Below, one piece after another: positions 22,570 to 33,488 of a stretch of DNA of 64,000 bases. The notes beneath the pieces are model-generated. The model had not been told where the DNA came from and searched no databases. It saw only the letters and a program-made list of their open reading frames with translations. Numbering within the stretch: the first letter of the stretch is position 1; each line of letters opens with the position of its first letter. A program made the position numbers and the translations under genes. Source of the DNA: Chitinophaga sedimenti. GTDB taxonomy: Bacteria > Bacteroidota > Bacteroidia > Chitinophagales > Chitinophagaceae. The stretch covers positions 3,906,001 to 3,970,000 of the forward strand of contig NZ_JAKUKA010000001.1 of NCBI RefSeq assembly GCF_023156195.1, in the 5' to 3' direction.

Positions 22570-24101
22570 TTAATTAAAAGGACGCTCGTCCATGGGTATG
22601 CCCCATTGCGGATTGAATTTTAAAACACCATTCGGGATCGGCAGCACGAACAATGGTGCATCTATCGCGCTTTCGAATGTTTCGCTGCCCAACTTGTGCG
22701 TGATCCTGGTACGGCCCCATGGTTTATCCGGCTCCAGGCAAAAACGCTTCAGGTCCATAAAGCGTTTGATGTGGCCCAGCGGCAACTCGCGGCGACGCTC
22801 GTCCAGCACGAGTTTAATTACTTCGTCCTGCGTGGCGGGTTGCACCAGGTCGGGCGTGCCGGTCACAAAACGATAACGGCGCAACAGGTTCACATCGGCC
22901 ATTGCCTCTGCGGTTTTATTCGTGCGTGCATACGCTTCGGCACGCATCAGCAGCAATTCAGGATACGTAAAGCCGGAAGTCATCTGGAAGCGCGGCAGGT
23001 TATTAGTCAGTGCGCCGCGGTAGTATTGTACCCTTGGACCATCATCGTACACCGTGCCGTTATACGTGGTTTTATAACCGGCATTTGTAATCAGGTAAAA
23101 CTTGTAACGCAGGTCCTTCGTAGCATCGAAGAGGGAAATAAACTCATCCGAAGGATAAGACTGCGCACGTCCCACATTCGCGTCGGTAGCGCGGAAGAAT
23201 AATATCTCGCGGCTGGAGGGCAGGTTGATTTTACTATCCGGACTTACGATCGAACTGGATAAGGGATTGCCCGGAGGCGCGTAGGTAAGACTGTTGAAAT
23301 TATAAATGAGATTGTCCGTTCCTTTCGCTGCGGCGGCTGTCCAGGCAAGGTTAGCATAATACGCCACGCTGTCGTATTTACGGGTGAATAGGTGGTAGTA
23401 AGCCAGCATCGCCTGCGTAGCTACCTTATTCGGCCGCGAGGGATAATTGGTTACTGCCGGGATATGCGCCAAGCCAATGTGCAGGTCATTCAACACTTTC
23501 GTAAATACTTCTTCCTGGGTAGATAAATCCGGCATTTTGGCATTCACGTCCGGGTCGGTGAGGTAAGGGATGGTTTTCGTACTGTTGTTCCCCCGGGTTT
23601 ATACACCGGCCCAAACACCAGCGTCGTGTGAAAGTAAGCCCAGGCACGGTTAACATATGCCTGCGCCAGTACCGCATCGGCCTGTGTGGCATTCTCCGTT
23701 GTTCGGGCTGCATTTACGCCTGCGATCACGTTGTTAAAAAACTTCATGGAACGGTAAGTCCCCCATTCCCAGAAGTAATCGGCCGACGTGGGATTACGGA
23801 AAGGCGCCCGGTAAATGTAAGCGTAATAGTTATCGATATTGGTATTGTTATTCGCCTTGTAATACACTTTACCAATGCCTTCCGACAAGGTTACGTTGTC
23901 AGTCATATACCCCAGCATGCTGCCGGAATTATTATTTAGGAAAGGATATTTTACGATATCCTCATTATCCAGCAGGTGATCGAAATCTGCAATAGTAGAG
24001 GGGATCAGTTTACCCTTGGGCTTTACGTCCGGGAACTTGCTGCAGGCGGTGAGCGACAGGCCCGCGGCTATAGTGAGGAAGAATATTTTTCGCATGTTCA
24101 T
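22570..24101 (-). CDS. SusD/RagB family outer-membrane lipoprotein (second locus)
   Basis: Two frames of 185 and 325 residues join near 23545-23580. MRKIFFLTIAAGLSLTACSK is a lipoprotein signal. The body shows SusD traits: ADFDHLLDNEDI near the start, YVNRAWAYFHT helix pairs, and the C-terminal LDERRRELPLGHIKRFMDLKRF region. It starts 6 bases after the SusC stop. It should cover the second SusC barrel. The absence of glycosidases in this locus leaves its ligand open; peptides or other non-glycan substrates are possible. Confidence 0.88.
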
Positions 24102-24107
24102 TTGCTT

Positions 24108-27100
24108 TTAAAAGTTTACGCGCAGTCCCAAATACAATTCCGGCATGGGACGGAAGGGTGTATATCCCAGTTCCGCATTCGTGGGATCGCTGGCATTCAT
24201 TTCATATGCCTCCGGATCTCGTTTATCGCTGTTGGCGGCCAGCAGCAACAGGTTGCGGCCCATCAATGTAAGGCTGGCATTGCTCATGCCCGCTTTGCGC
24301 AGCAGTTTACGATCAAAGTTATAGGTAAGCGAAGCATCCCGCAGCTTCACATAGTTGGCGCTTTCCACGAACGTATTGGAATAGGGAAAATTAAACATGT
24401 CGTTAGAAAAAGAAGCCAGCTTCGGATAAATCGCCGTCTTCTCATCACCCGGCTGCTTCCATCGTTTGCCCACATCCGCGTGTTGAATGCCGTAACCATC
24501 GTATACATATTTGCGCATCACCGCGCCGGTTTTCGCCAGCAACATAAATGATAACTGGAAGTTCTTGTAGATAAACGTATTCGTAAGACTATACGCCATT
24601 TTAGGGCGCAGTGTTCCGCTGAACACCACATCCTGCACCTGCAGCGCACCTGCGGAAATCGGTTCGTTCTTACTGTTCAGGTATAAAGCATTCCCGTTGT
24701 TGTCGATGCCCGCGGCACGGTAGCTGAATAAGGCATTAGAAGGATATCCTTCTTTGTTGATGGAATATGTTGTCAGTGAATTTGCATACAGGTAATTGGC
24801 GTTATAGCGCATCACCTTGTTGCGGTTGTAGCCTATTGTACCTAACACATGCCAGGTAAACTCTTTTTGCTTCAGCACATTACCGTCCAGGGTTACTTCG
24901 AGGCCATTATTGTTAATGCTGCCCACATTCTGAATAAGGCTGGTGTAACCAATGGTAGGGTCTACCGCGTTAGTAGCCAGCAGCGAGCCGCTGCGGCGCA
25001 GGTAGTAATCTACCGACATATTCACCCGCTTGAAAAATGACATATCCACGCCTACGTTCGTAGTAGCGGTCTTTTCCCATCGAAGCGATCTGTTAGGCGC
25101 GGAGCTGATGCGGTACGAAATATCACCTGTCAGGTTCGAATATTGATCAGGCGCAATAATCAGGAACGGACCGGCGGAGAGGGAAATATTTCCATTGATG
25201 CCGAATGAACCTCTTACATACAATTTGTTCAACCAGGACACATCATAAAATTGCTCGTTCGATATTTTATACGTGCCGCCTGCCGACCACAAAGGTTTGT
25301 AGCGGAACCGCGGATCGGTACCAAAGAAATTCGTCTGGTCGAGGCGAATACTGCCGCTTAGTAAATAACGGCGATCGTATTCATAAGAAGCATTTGCATA
25401 CCAGGATACGAAACGATTGTCGCGGAACTCCATCGCTCCGATGTTTACCGTAGAAGCAGGTTTACCGATAGTACTGATCATATCGGCATTGTACAAACCG
25501 GCATTGTAATCCGCATAGTTAAACGTAGCGAAGGTACCCGACTGGTCATTATATCCGAAGCGGGTGGGATAAGCATTAAAGTCGCGCACGTCGCGGGTTA
25601 TTTCACTGCCCGCCAGTGCAATGATGCTATGCACTCCAAACTCGCGCTGGTAATTCAGTTGCGCACGTAATGTATATGCCTGGTTTACATTCCGCGACTC
25701 GTTCAACATATCGCCATCGGGAATGTAATGCTTCTCGGGATTGGAAACAGAGGTACCACCATTGTAAGCCAACCGCATGCGGAAGGAATTGGCGCTGGAA
25801 ATAGAGCGGGTAAATGCATTGCCGCGTGTCCAGCTGCCGCCGGCATCAAGGGTAAGGCCGCGGGCCAGCGCAATATTCAGGCCTCCGGTGAAACGCACCT
25901 GCAGGTTTTGCGTACGGGAAGTTTCCAAGGCCATATCTTCCAACGGATTGTAATTCGTTGGCTTCATCCCGGAAAAGGTAGCAAAGCGACCTGCCAGTTT
26001 CGGGTTGATGGAAAACACATCCGCATACCGGCCTGTTGCGGGATCTACCACGAGGTCGTAAGGGTGAAGATAAGATGTTGGATAATAATTCAGCAAGTCA
26101 TTCAGTTTCCTGACAGGCGATTTTCCGGTGCTGTAGTTCACGTTGGTGAGCAAACGAACACTTAGCCAGCGCGCAGGCTTCCAGTCGTTGCGCACGTCGG
26201 CGATCAGCCGGTTATCGCTGGTGTAAAGCATATTACCACGGTTGGAGATAAACTTTACCGTCGCAGCCGCCTGGTTTTTATCGCTGCCACCCGAGAGTGA
26301 AATATTATGTTGTTGTGTTAGTTGATCGCGGAACAGGTAATCCTGTAACTGCCCGATACCATCGTTCTTTTTCAGTTGTTCTATTTCCGCATCCACGTCC
26401 GCCGCACTTTTCAGTCCGCGCGCTTTCGCGACCAGCAAGTAATTGACCCGGGAAATGTACATGTTATTGTCATAGTAAAATCCAGGCGTGATAGGATCCT
26501 GGTTGAACAGGTCTACTTCCGCTTCCACATAATCCTTCGCACTCGATCTTCTTAAGAAAGAAAGATCCGGCGCCTGTGTCACCCCGAACGATCCGTTGTA
26601 CCCCACATTCAACGCACCTTTGCGGCCTGCTTTCGTGGTAATGACGATCACCCCGTTCGAGGAGCGCGCACCATAAATGGAAGCAGCGACCCCGTCCTTC
26701 AACACCGTTACGCTTTCTATATTGTCGATGTTCAGTGTTTCCAGGCCGCCGCTCAGCGGATAACCGTCCACGATCACCAGCGGCGCCGTTTCCGCGTTAA
26801 ACGTCGATACACCGCGAATTTCAAGGTTACCATCATTTTTCAACATCATACCAGCCACCTGTCCTTCGAGGGCCGCCTTCAGGTCGGGACGCAGTTTATT
26901 TTCGAGCTGTTTTGCCGTTACTATGGAGAAGGCGCCGGTTGCACGTTCACGTGGAATACTCTGGTAACCAGTGTTCACGGTGACGGCAATACCGGACATC
27001 GTGGTACTTTCGGGATACAGGGTAATCATCAGCGGCGCATTGCTTTTTACGCGGTGTTCGAGCGAACGGTATCCCACGAAAGAAATCAGGAGTACGTCAT

Positions 27101-27668
27101 TCGCATCGGCCTGAATGCTGAATTGTCCGGCAGCATTACTCACCGTAGAAATATCTTTTCCTTTTATACGGATGGTGGCCCCTGCCAACGGTGTTCCCAG
27201 CGAATCCAGCACCACGCCGGAAATGGGCATAAACACCGGTGCTACCGCCACTGGAGGCGACATGGCCGACTGTTTCTTTTTGATGAAAATGGTCTGTTTC
27301 TCTACCGTGTATTCCATCGACTGGTCCTTTAATATCATGGTGAGAAAGCCTTCCAACGGCATATTTTTCACCGCTACGGATACAGGTTTGGCATCTTTCA
27401 GCAACTGTTTGCTTACAAATACCACGTTACCTGTTTGCCGCTCTATCTCTGTAAAAACCTTTTCCAGGCTTACATTGCGGCCGGTAAACGTAACCTGTTG
27501 CGCATAGGAATTAGCCGATAATTGCAGACAGCATCCCAATAAAAGCAGAAAGGTCAGTCGCATCACACGCACAATTTTGGTTGAACACCGGGAACGCGCC
27601 AAACGTAGCGCCGCAGTGCCGGTTGGCCGGACATGCGGGTCCCGGTTACGAAAAGTTTTAAAAAACAT
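24108..27668 (-). CDS. SusC/RagA TonB-dependent transporter with N-terminal STN domain
   Basis: An intact 1,186-residue transporter, one of few unbroken long genes here. The signal (RLTFLLLLGCCLQLSANSYAQ) may start at an inner ATG near 27563. An STN domain follows (VSLEKVFTEIERQTGNVVFV), then a CarboxypepD_reg-like domain (ISGVVLDSLGTPLAGATI), plug (LVIVDGYPLSGG, VLKDGVAASIYGARSSNGVI) and a barrel ending LYLGLRVNF. In the FecA paradigm the STN domain touches the FecR anti-sigma factor through the periplasm when substrate is bound. Here fecR and an ECF sigma gene lie directly upstream, so this transporter likely signals its own induction. Confidence 0.93.
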   Translation of the reverse strand: MFFKTFRNRDPHVRPTGTAALRLARSRCSTKIVRVMRLTFLLLLGCCLQLSANSYAQQVTFTGRNVSLEKVFTEIERQTGNVVFVSKQLLKDAKPVSVAVKNMPLEGFLTMILKDQSMEYTVEKQTIFIKKKQSAMSPPVAVAPVFMPISGVVLDSLGTPLAGATIRIKGKDISTVSNAAGQFSIQADANDVLLISFVGYRSLEHRVKSNAPLMITLYPESTTMSGIAVTVNTGYQSIPRERATGAFSIVTAKQLENKLRPDLKAALEGQVAGMMLKNDGNLEIRGVSTFNAETAPLVIVDGYPLSGGLETLNIDNIESVTVLKDGVAASIYGARSSNGVIVITTKAGRKGALNVGYNGSFGVTQAPDLSFLRRSSAKDYVEAEVDLFNQDPITPGFYYDNNMYISRVNYLLVAKARGLKSAADVDAEIEQLKKNDGIGQLQDYLFRDQLTQQHNISLSGGSDKNQAAATVKFISNRGNMLYTSDNRLIADVRNDWKPARWLSVRLLTNVNYSTGKSPVRKLNDLLNYYPTSYLHPYDLVVDPATGRYADVFSINPKLAGRFATFSGMKPTNYNPLEDMALETSRTQNLQVRFTGGLNIALARGLTLDAGGSWTRGNAFTRSISSANSFRMRLAYNGGTSVSNPEKHYIPDGDMLNESRNVNQAYTLRAQLNYQREFGVHSIIALAGSEITRDVRDFNAYPTRFGYNDQSGTFATFNYADYNAGLYNADMISTIGKPASTVNIGAMEFRDNRFVSWYANASYEYDRRYLLSGSIRLDQTNFFGTDPRFRYKPLWSAGGTYKISNEQFYDVSWLNKLYVRGSFGINGNISLSAGPFLIIAPDQYSNLTGDISYRISSAPNRSLRWEKTATTNVGVDMSFFKRVNMSVDYYLRRSGSLLATNAVDPTIGYTSLIQNVGSINNNGLEVTLDGNVLKQKEFTWHVLGTIGYNRNKVMRYNANYLYANSLTTYSINKEGYPSNALFSYRAAGIDNNGNALYLNSKNEPISAGALQVQDVVFSGTLRPKMAYSLTNTFIYKNFQLSFMLLAKTGAVMRKYVYDGYGIQHADVGKRWKQPGDEKTAIYPKLASFSNDMFNFPYSNTFVESANYVKLRDASLTYNFDRKLLRKAGMSNASLTLMGRNLLLLAANSDKRDPEAYEMNASDPTNAELGYTPFRPMPELYLGLRVNF

Positions 27669-27767
27669 ACTTTTGTAACGGTTTTGGTTGATTAAGAAAA
27701 AGCATCGCCTGAACTACCGCCGCTTCGTGTTCCAGACGGAGCGGCTTCGTTTTATTTAATGACCGTG

Positions 27768-28945
27768 TTATGGCAACACGACCAGTTTTTTTCCATTCTC
27801 CTCTATTTTAAAGTTGATACCCGCACCTTCGAGTCCTTTTAACACCTCCGACAGCGTAAGGTTACGTCCCATTTTGCCCCAGAACTCTCGCGGGGCAATT
27901 GTTCCACGGTATTCAATATCGATATCGTACCACCTTGACAACTGCCGCATCACTTCTTTCAGCTCCATATTGTGAAAGTTAAACAAGCCGTTTTTCCAGG
28001 CCATTACCTGGTCCACGTCGGCCGGCACTACCCGGATGTTATCGCTTACCTGCGCCTGTTGTCCCGGTTGTAATATTGTCCCCGTATCGCCGCTTTTCAC
28101 CTTCACCGCGCCCTGTACCAGCGTCGTTTGTATGTTCTTTTCATCGCTATAGGCATTTATATTGAAGCGGGTGCCGAGCACCTGTACGTTCACCTGCTCA
28201 TTCACTTTTACCCGGAAGGGCTGGTCGGCATTTCGGGCCACTTCCATGTACACCTCGCCGGTTACTTCCACCAAACGTTCCTTACCCGGAAACGCCGTGG
28301 GAAAACGGATAGAAGACGCAGCGTTCAACCACACCTCCGTACCATCCGGCAATTGCAGCTGAAACTGCCCGCCACGGGGTGTTTGCAGCGTGTTGTAACT
28401 TACGGCGCTCGCATTGCCGTACAACAACCGCCCGCCCTGTTGTCGCACCACGGTGCCATTCCGCGAAAGGTCGCGGGCGCCGGTACTGTCCAGCGTTACC
28501 ACCTGGCCGTCAGCCATGGTAAGCGTGGCTTTGTTGCTACCGGGACGGGCATCGCTAACAACAGCTATGGGTGGCGCTACCTTAGCTGGGCGCCATTGGA
28601 ACAGCGCAACTCCGGCCAGCAATAATACCGCTGCGGCGGCGCTCCAGTAAGGCCACAGGCGGCGTACGCGTTTTGCGGGACCGCCATCGGTTCGTCCATA
28701 CGCAGCACCGCATCCACGAGGTGATCCCACTCCGCACGCTGGTAGGCGGGCAGTTCACCGGGCAGCGGACGCTCCGCCAGCGCAGCCGCTATCTGCGCCG
28801 CCGATGCGGGGTCGTCGCGCAGCAATTGCTGCAGCGCTTCGTATGCGGCCGTTTTGTCGTCCTGCGACCATAACTGCTGTAACAGTTGTTCAATATGCGA
28901 TGGATGGTTCAAGATGTTATCGTTTATGGGTAATGACAAGCGCAT
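27768..28945 (-). CDS. FecR family anti-sigma factor
   Basis: Two frames overlap at 28577-28730 and join near 28660-28690 into about 390 residues. N-terminal cytoplasmic part (HIEQLLQQLW...), one membrane segment (YWSAAAAVLLLAGVALFQW), then the periplasmic FecR domain with the classic LQLPDGTEVWLNAASSIRFP and EVTGEVYMEVA motifs, and a C-terminal secretin-like domain (LSRWYDIDIEYRG). It holds the ECF sigma factor until the STN domain of the SusC transporter signals. The 28945 ATG is preferred over an upstream TTG that overlaps the sigma gene closely. Confidence 0.9.
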
Positions 28946-29000
28946 CCCTATACAACAGATGCGCGGGAAAAGCATTGGTACCAATCAACCTGAAAAAAAT

Positions 29001-29578
29001 TTATACCACCCAATACCACAACAGGAGCAGGGGCAGGAACACGCCATGTTGCTCCAGGTAATCACGGATGCTTTTAGGGCGCGTGTGAGTGTATTTTTCA
29101 CGGTTTGTACAGAGAGGTGCAGCTGCTCCGCGATCTCCGCGATTTTAAGTCCGTCGCGTCGACTAAGCAGGTAAATACGCTTTGCCTGTGGTGACAGTGC
29201 GGACACGGCTTCATTTACCAGGCGCGATGTTTCGCGGAATTCCAGTTGCCAGTTTTCATCGGCGGTGGATTCCCCGGCGGTGAGCTGGTTGCGGCGGCGC
29301 ACTTCGGCTTTGCGGAGGTAGCCAAAACAATCGTGAAACGTGATGCGTAAAATCCAGGAGCGGGGATTTTCGATCTCCGGCAGCTTATCGCGGGAAAGCC
29401 AGATTTTGAAAAACACGTCCTGTAAAATATCGCCAATAATGTGTTCGGTGGAAGTGAGTTTGAAGATTAACGGCCGCAAGATGGGTGCATAGCGGTGAAA
29501 CAGTTCACGGAAAGCGGCTTCATCGCCACCCGCAATCTGCAGGAAAAGTATTTTTTCAGTATCTGGTGTGTTGTGCAT
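29001..29578 (-). CDS. ECF RNA polymerase sigma factor (Bacteroidota sigma-70 family)
   Basis: Region 2 contains FRELFHRYAPILRPLIFKLT and ILQDVFFKIWLSRDKLPEIENP; region 4 contains ALSPQAKRIYLLSRRDGLKIAEIAEQL and SVQTVKNTLTRAL, the HTH that reads the -35 element. Near 29068 an A run lacks one base; restored, the tail becomes KSIRDYLEQHGVFLPLLLLWYW and stops at 29001, the common hydrophobic end of this family. It is followed by its FecR anti-sigma factor and should drive the SusC operon and perhaps itself. Confidence 0.92.
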
Positions 29579-29622
29579 CCCCGCTCCGCTACAAAATGAT
29601 TTGGTTGATTCGTGGGGCTAAA

Positions 29623-29663
29623 ATAAAAAATCCTCACCAGTTTTACCCGGTGAGGATTTATAT
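29623..29663 (-). terminator. Intrinsic terminator after tonB
   Basis: AAATCCTCACC and GGTGAGGATTT form an 11-bp stem, followed on the minus strand by a T-rich tract. It ends the exbB-exbD-exbD-tonB operon. Confidence 0.85.
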
Positions 29664-29680
29664 CTTTCAAGTGTATAGTA

Positions 29681-30519
29681 CTACTCTTGCAAAGTAAAGC
29701 GGATCGGCAGGTTAAACTGTACAGATACCTGGCGGCCGTTTTGTTTACCCGGCTTCCAGGTTGGCATCCCGCGTACTACGCGGATTGCTTCTTCTTCCAG
29801 GCCACCACCTTTTTGGCGCCTACAGTTTTCACGTCCTTGATTTTACCTTCAGAGTCCACTACGAAGGTTACGAATACGGTACCGGAGATACCATTTTCCG
29901 TAGCCAGGTGAGGATAGCGGATGTTTTTGCTGAGGTATTTATTAAGGGCTTCCTCGCCACCAGGGAAGGAAGGCGGTTGCTCTACGAAGGTAAAGATCTC
30001 TTCTTTCGGAGGAGGCGGCGGAGCTTCTACTACACCTGTACCTTTACTATCGCTCAGCAGTCCTGGGTCGATACCGTTTACATCACCTTCCGCAGTTTTG
30101 GTACTTACCGCTTTATCCTTGATCTCTTCCAGTTTCGGAGGTTCTTCTTCAGCTTTCACCTCTTCATCTTTTTTGATCACGGGCGGAGTAAACTGCACCG
30201 ATGGTTTCACCGGGGGTGGTGGTGCCGGGGGCGGCGGAGGTGGCGGAGGTGTTTTGGGATCTTCCGGTGGAATTTCCAGGTCCTCCAGCTTAATCTCCTC
30301 AACCTTAGGCTTTTTGCTTACGTCGTTATCTCGGGCGTTCAGATTACTGTAAATCAGATAGCTACCGAAAATCAACAAAGCCAGCGACGCGGTTCCAATG
30401 ATGGAATTCCGCACGCGCTTCTCATACGCCCTTCTCAGGTCGTATGCACCGTATTCCTTGTTCCTCTGATCAAAGAGGATGTCAAGAAAGTCGGACTTTA
30501 AGATCTTAGCTGAATCCAT
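29681..30519 (-). CDS. tonB: TonB energy transducer
   Basis: About 279 residues. A short cytoplasmic N-terminus (FDQRNKEYGAYDLRRAYEKR) typical of Bacteroidota TonB, one membrane helix (IIGTASLALLIFGSYLIY), a proline/acid-rich periplasmic spacer with an eight-proline run, then the TonB C-terminal domain (FPGGEEALNKYLSKNIRYP, ISGTVFVTFVV). The frame breaks after GAKK where a G run has lost one base; restored it reads GGGLEEEAIRVVRGMPTWKP and ends at 29681. It carries proton-motive energy from ExbB/ExbD to the SusC transporters of the cell. Last gene of its operon. Confidence 0.93.
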
Positions 30520-30556
30520 TGCTTGTTAATTTATGGATGCAAATAAATTGCGTTAA

Positions 30557-31147
30557 TTATTTAATGCCGTTCGCGGTTTCTGTGGACTGAATCCAGGTTT
30601 TATCCTGGTCGGTAATATCTACAGTTGCATATTTCTGAATGCGGTTGATCGCCATTTCGTCGAGGATATCCACGAAATTCTGATAAACTGCACCATCGTC
30701 GGCTTTGATCATAACAACCACATCTTCGGGTTGTCCTTTAGCGTTGCGCAGTTGAGCTACTTCATCCCTCTTCCTGATAATCACGTCACGAATGCCGCCT
30801 TTATTAGCAAAAGAGGTCGCCTGGAAGAAATCCGGATTAGAAGAAGCGTTCGGATCCTGCGCAAGACCTTCGTAGTAGTAAACCTGGTTCTTTTTGCCAA
30901 GCAGAATGGTCAGAGCGGTGCTTTCTTTCACCTTGTTCTTCTCCTCCTCATTCTCTGTATCCTTGGGCATTATCAGATCCATAGTCTTAGGCTTCGCCAT
31001 AGTGGTGGTGAGCATGAAGAAGGTGATCAGGAGGAACCCAAGATCCACCATCGGGGTCATGTCCACACGGGTAGAGAGCTTCTTCGATTTCGTCCCACCG
31101 TGTTTCTTACCTTTACCGCCACTACTGCTGGTATCCATTTCAGCCAT
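30557..31147 (-). CDS. exbD: ExbD/TolR family biopolymer transport protein, second copy
   Basis: An intact 196-residue protein. A basic cytoplasmic start, then LSTRVDMTPMVDLGFLLITF with the membrane Asp that conducts protons, and a periplasmic C-terminal domain longer than in E. coli ExbD (about 140 residues). It sits between the first exbD and tonB; paired exbD genes are frequent in Bacteroidota. Part of the inner-membrane motor that energises TonB. Confidence 0.92.
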   Translation of the reverse strand: MAEMDTSSSGGKGKKHGGTKSKKLSTRVDMTPMVDLGFLLITFFMLTTTMAKPKTMDLIMPKDTENEEEKNKVKESTALTILLGKKNQVYYYEGLAQDPNASSNPDFFQATSFANKGGIRDVIIRKRDEVAQLRNAKGQPEDVVVMIKADDGAVYQNFVDILDEMAINRIQKYATVDITDQDKTWIQSTETANGIK

Positions 31148-31206
31148 GGTAACTTCGTTTTTGGTTTTGTAAATAACCGTTAACCCGTCCCGGTTAACCA
31201 GTGATT

Positions 31207-31861
31207 TTAGTCCTTGTTCTCTTCGTTGTAAAGTGCAGCAGCAGATCCTGCAGGTGCGGCTTCCAAGTTAGTAACAAGATTCAGCTTCTGGATCTTCTTC
31301 TCTTTAAAGGTATCGAGCACTTTTTGATTACCGGGTAAGGCGTTTGGTTATCGGCCTTAATACAGTATTTCAATTTGTTCGAGTTACCTTCTATTGCAGC
31401 CTGGGCAGTCCTGCCGTACTCCAGCCAAACACCGAGTTCGTTGTTGGCAGAGTCCAACGGGATACCTTTTTGCTGCGTTTTCTGCTCATCCGGCGTCATC
31501 TCCAGTGTCCTTTTCAGGTCTTTAATATCGGTACCATAGCTGGAACCCAGTATAAAAGCTGTTTTCTGGGGCTCGGTCAGGCCAAGCTTATAAGATTCGT
31601 CCAGATCAGAGATCAGCTTCTGCCTTTTCTTCTGACCGTCGATGCTGAAAAACACCCTGCCATCTTTATCGATCGTGATCAACATCACATCGGCATCCGG
31701 CAGTAAGGAGGTGTTAATAGATGACGGAGTTACCACCACTACCGGCTCGTCCGGCTTAAACTTGGTAGCCAGCATGAAAAAGTCAAAAGCAGGAAGGCTA
31801 CGTCACACATCGCTGTCATATCAATAGCGGTGCTCTTCCTCGGCATTTTAATTTTAGGCAT
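31207..31861 (-). CDS. exbD: ExbD/TolR family biopolymer transport protein, first copy
   Basis: A reconstructed protein of about 218 residues. The ATG at 31861 opens MPKIKMPRKSTAIDMTAMCD with the key membrane Asp, then VAFLLLTFFMLATKF; a T run there lacks one base. Near 31330 a second break hides the end, which reads VLDTFKEKKIQKLNLVTNLE and stops at 31207. Periplasmic domain enlarged like its neighbour. The two ExbD copies differ strongly and may form a heteromer, which is inference. Confidence 0.88.
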
Positions 31862-31934
31862 GTTACTCCTTTTTGTTGGTTACTTTAATTAAGATTCAAA
31901 TCCTCACGAATTCCACACAAAAATTCTAAGAAAA

Positions 31935-32792
31935 TTATTTGTGGTTAGCCGCGAAGCTCTGAGTCAAAGTAAAACCAGACTCGTCAATAGCATAAGTGAT
32001 GCTGTCGATATTGGTAGTAAAGTAGTTATACATGATGATCGCAATAGCGGAAGTACCGATACCCAACGCAGTGTTGATCAGGGCCTCAGAGATACCCAAC
32101 GCCAGTGCGGAAGAATCCGGAGCACCACCTGAAGCAGACATCGCGGAGAACGCCTTGATCATACCCAGTACCGTACCGAACAGACCAACCAGGGTTGCAA
32201 CCGAAGCGATAGTGGACAGGAATACCAGGTTTTTTTCCATCATTGGCAGTTCCAGGGAAGTAGTTTCTTCAATTTCGTTTTTGATGCTGAGAATTTTCTG
32301 ATCAGTATCCAGATCAGTGTTGTTGATCATTTCTTTGTACTTTTTCAGACCAGCTTTCAGTACGTTACCTACAGAACCTTTCTGTTTGTCACACTCAGCC
32401 AGGGCAGCATCTACGTTTTTGTTAGCAGGTGGTACTGAACTTTTCTTACCAGCTCAGCGCCGCTGAATTTACCTTTTGCTTTAGACAGGTACAGGAAACG
32501 CTCGATCACGAAAGTTAAACATACCAGCAGGATAGAAATCAGGATAGGCACGATTACACCACCTTTGTGCACTGTACCGAACCATTTAGCAATACCCTCT
32601 TCAACCGGGTGGTTGTCAGGGTTGTTGCCCCTGGAAGTTCGCAGGATTACCCAGTACGAACATGTAAAAACAAACACCTATTACAATGCAGATCGGCACA
32701 GCCAACACGGCAAACAGGTTTGAAGACTTCTTAGGTTGATGAGAGGATGTTTTCGCAGTAGCTGCAGTCACAGTTGCTTTAGTCTCAGCCAT
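31935..32792 (-). CDS. exbB: ExbB/TolQ/MotA family proton channel protein
   Basis: Three frame segments join into about 285 residues. ATG at 32792 starts MAETKATVTAATAKTSSHQ; then a first membrane helix (FAVLAVPICIVIGVCFYMF), a second (VIVPILISILLVCLTFVIERF), and the MotA/TolQ core (LSTIASVATLVGLFGTVLGM, ALGIGTSAIAIIMYNYF) with the two channel helices. Breaks near 32640 and 32410. First gene of the TonB-energising operon, behind a good Bacteroidota promoter. Confidence 0.9.
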
Positions 32793-32863
32793 GTTGATTG
32801 AATTTTTAGTGTTAAAAATTAAACTGTTTGTTTTGTTAGTAATTAATTAAAAATCAGTGATTC

Positions 32864-32895
32864 GCAAAGTTATACGGTTACCCTAAAAAAACAAG
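32864..32895 (-). promoter_or_regulatory. Bacteroidota-type promoter for exbB operon
   Basis: On the minus strand TTG is followed 20 bases later by TAACTTTG, matching the -33 TTTG / -7 TAnnTTTG consensus of the Bacteroidota primary sigma factor. It lies about 70 bases before the exbB ATG. Confidence 0.65.
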
Positions 32896-33488
32896 TGTCA
32901 CTCAAAAAATCTCCCAAAATTTAACTCACCGTCGAAAGCCCTGCTGGCAGGGCGTTTCATTCACTTACACATTTTTATGAGCAAACACTTAGATTATTAT
33001 ACTGTATATGGCAACCAACCCTCCTTCGGGTACCCATCGTTTTCCATGACGTAGGAATCGATTGATAATTTTCAAAGTTGGACGCACAATTTAAGAAAAT
33101 TATCAAATGTTCCAACAGAAATTTTGTTTTTCCCATATTTAGTCTTTTTAGGCCATCAAAGCCCGACTGTATTGTAATGTACGATTTTTATCCACATCCC
33201 GGCTTTCCCGTTTATCCTTAAAAATGTCTATCTGACCTTTTTTTGTGCTGCCGTCCCCTCCAAAACCCCTCTGCCATAACCGGGCGCATCCCATCCACCG
33301 CTTCCCCTATGGCATTGCCCCTTCTTTTTTCCATTCTTAACAAGTTTTCCCACGTTTATGGAATTTCCCGATAAGTTAACGCTTTATCCCTTTATTTGCA
33401 CCCGGCTTGCACCCAACCATTATTTAAATTGCTATGCCTGCCAATCAACCACGAACAAAATCAAACAATCATTAATACCAGATCAAAC
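32896..33488. other. Long intergenic region between divergent exbB and metalloprotease
   Basis: No gene of support in either strand. A small hairpin GCCCTGC/GCAGGGC sits at 32938-32953. The right part is C/T-rich on the plus strand and forms the leader of the metalloprotease; TTTATTTG near 33396 partly fits a -7 element. Confidence 0.45.
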
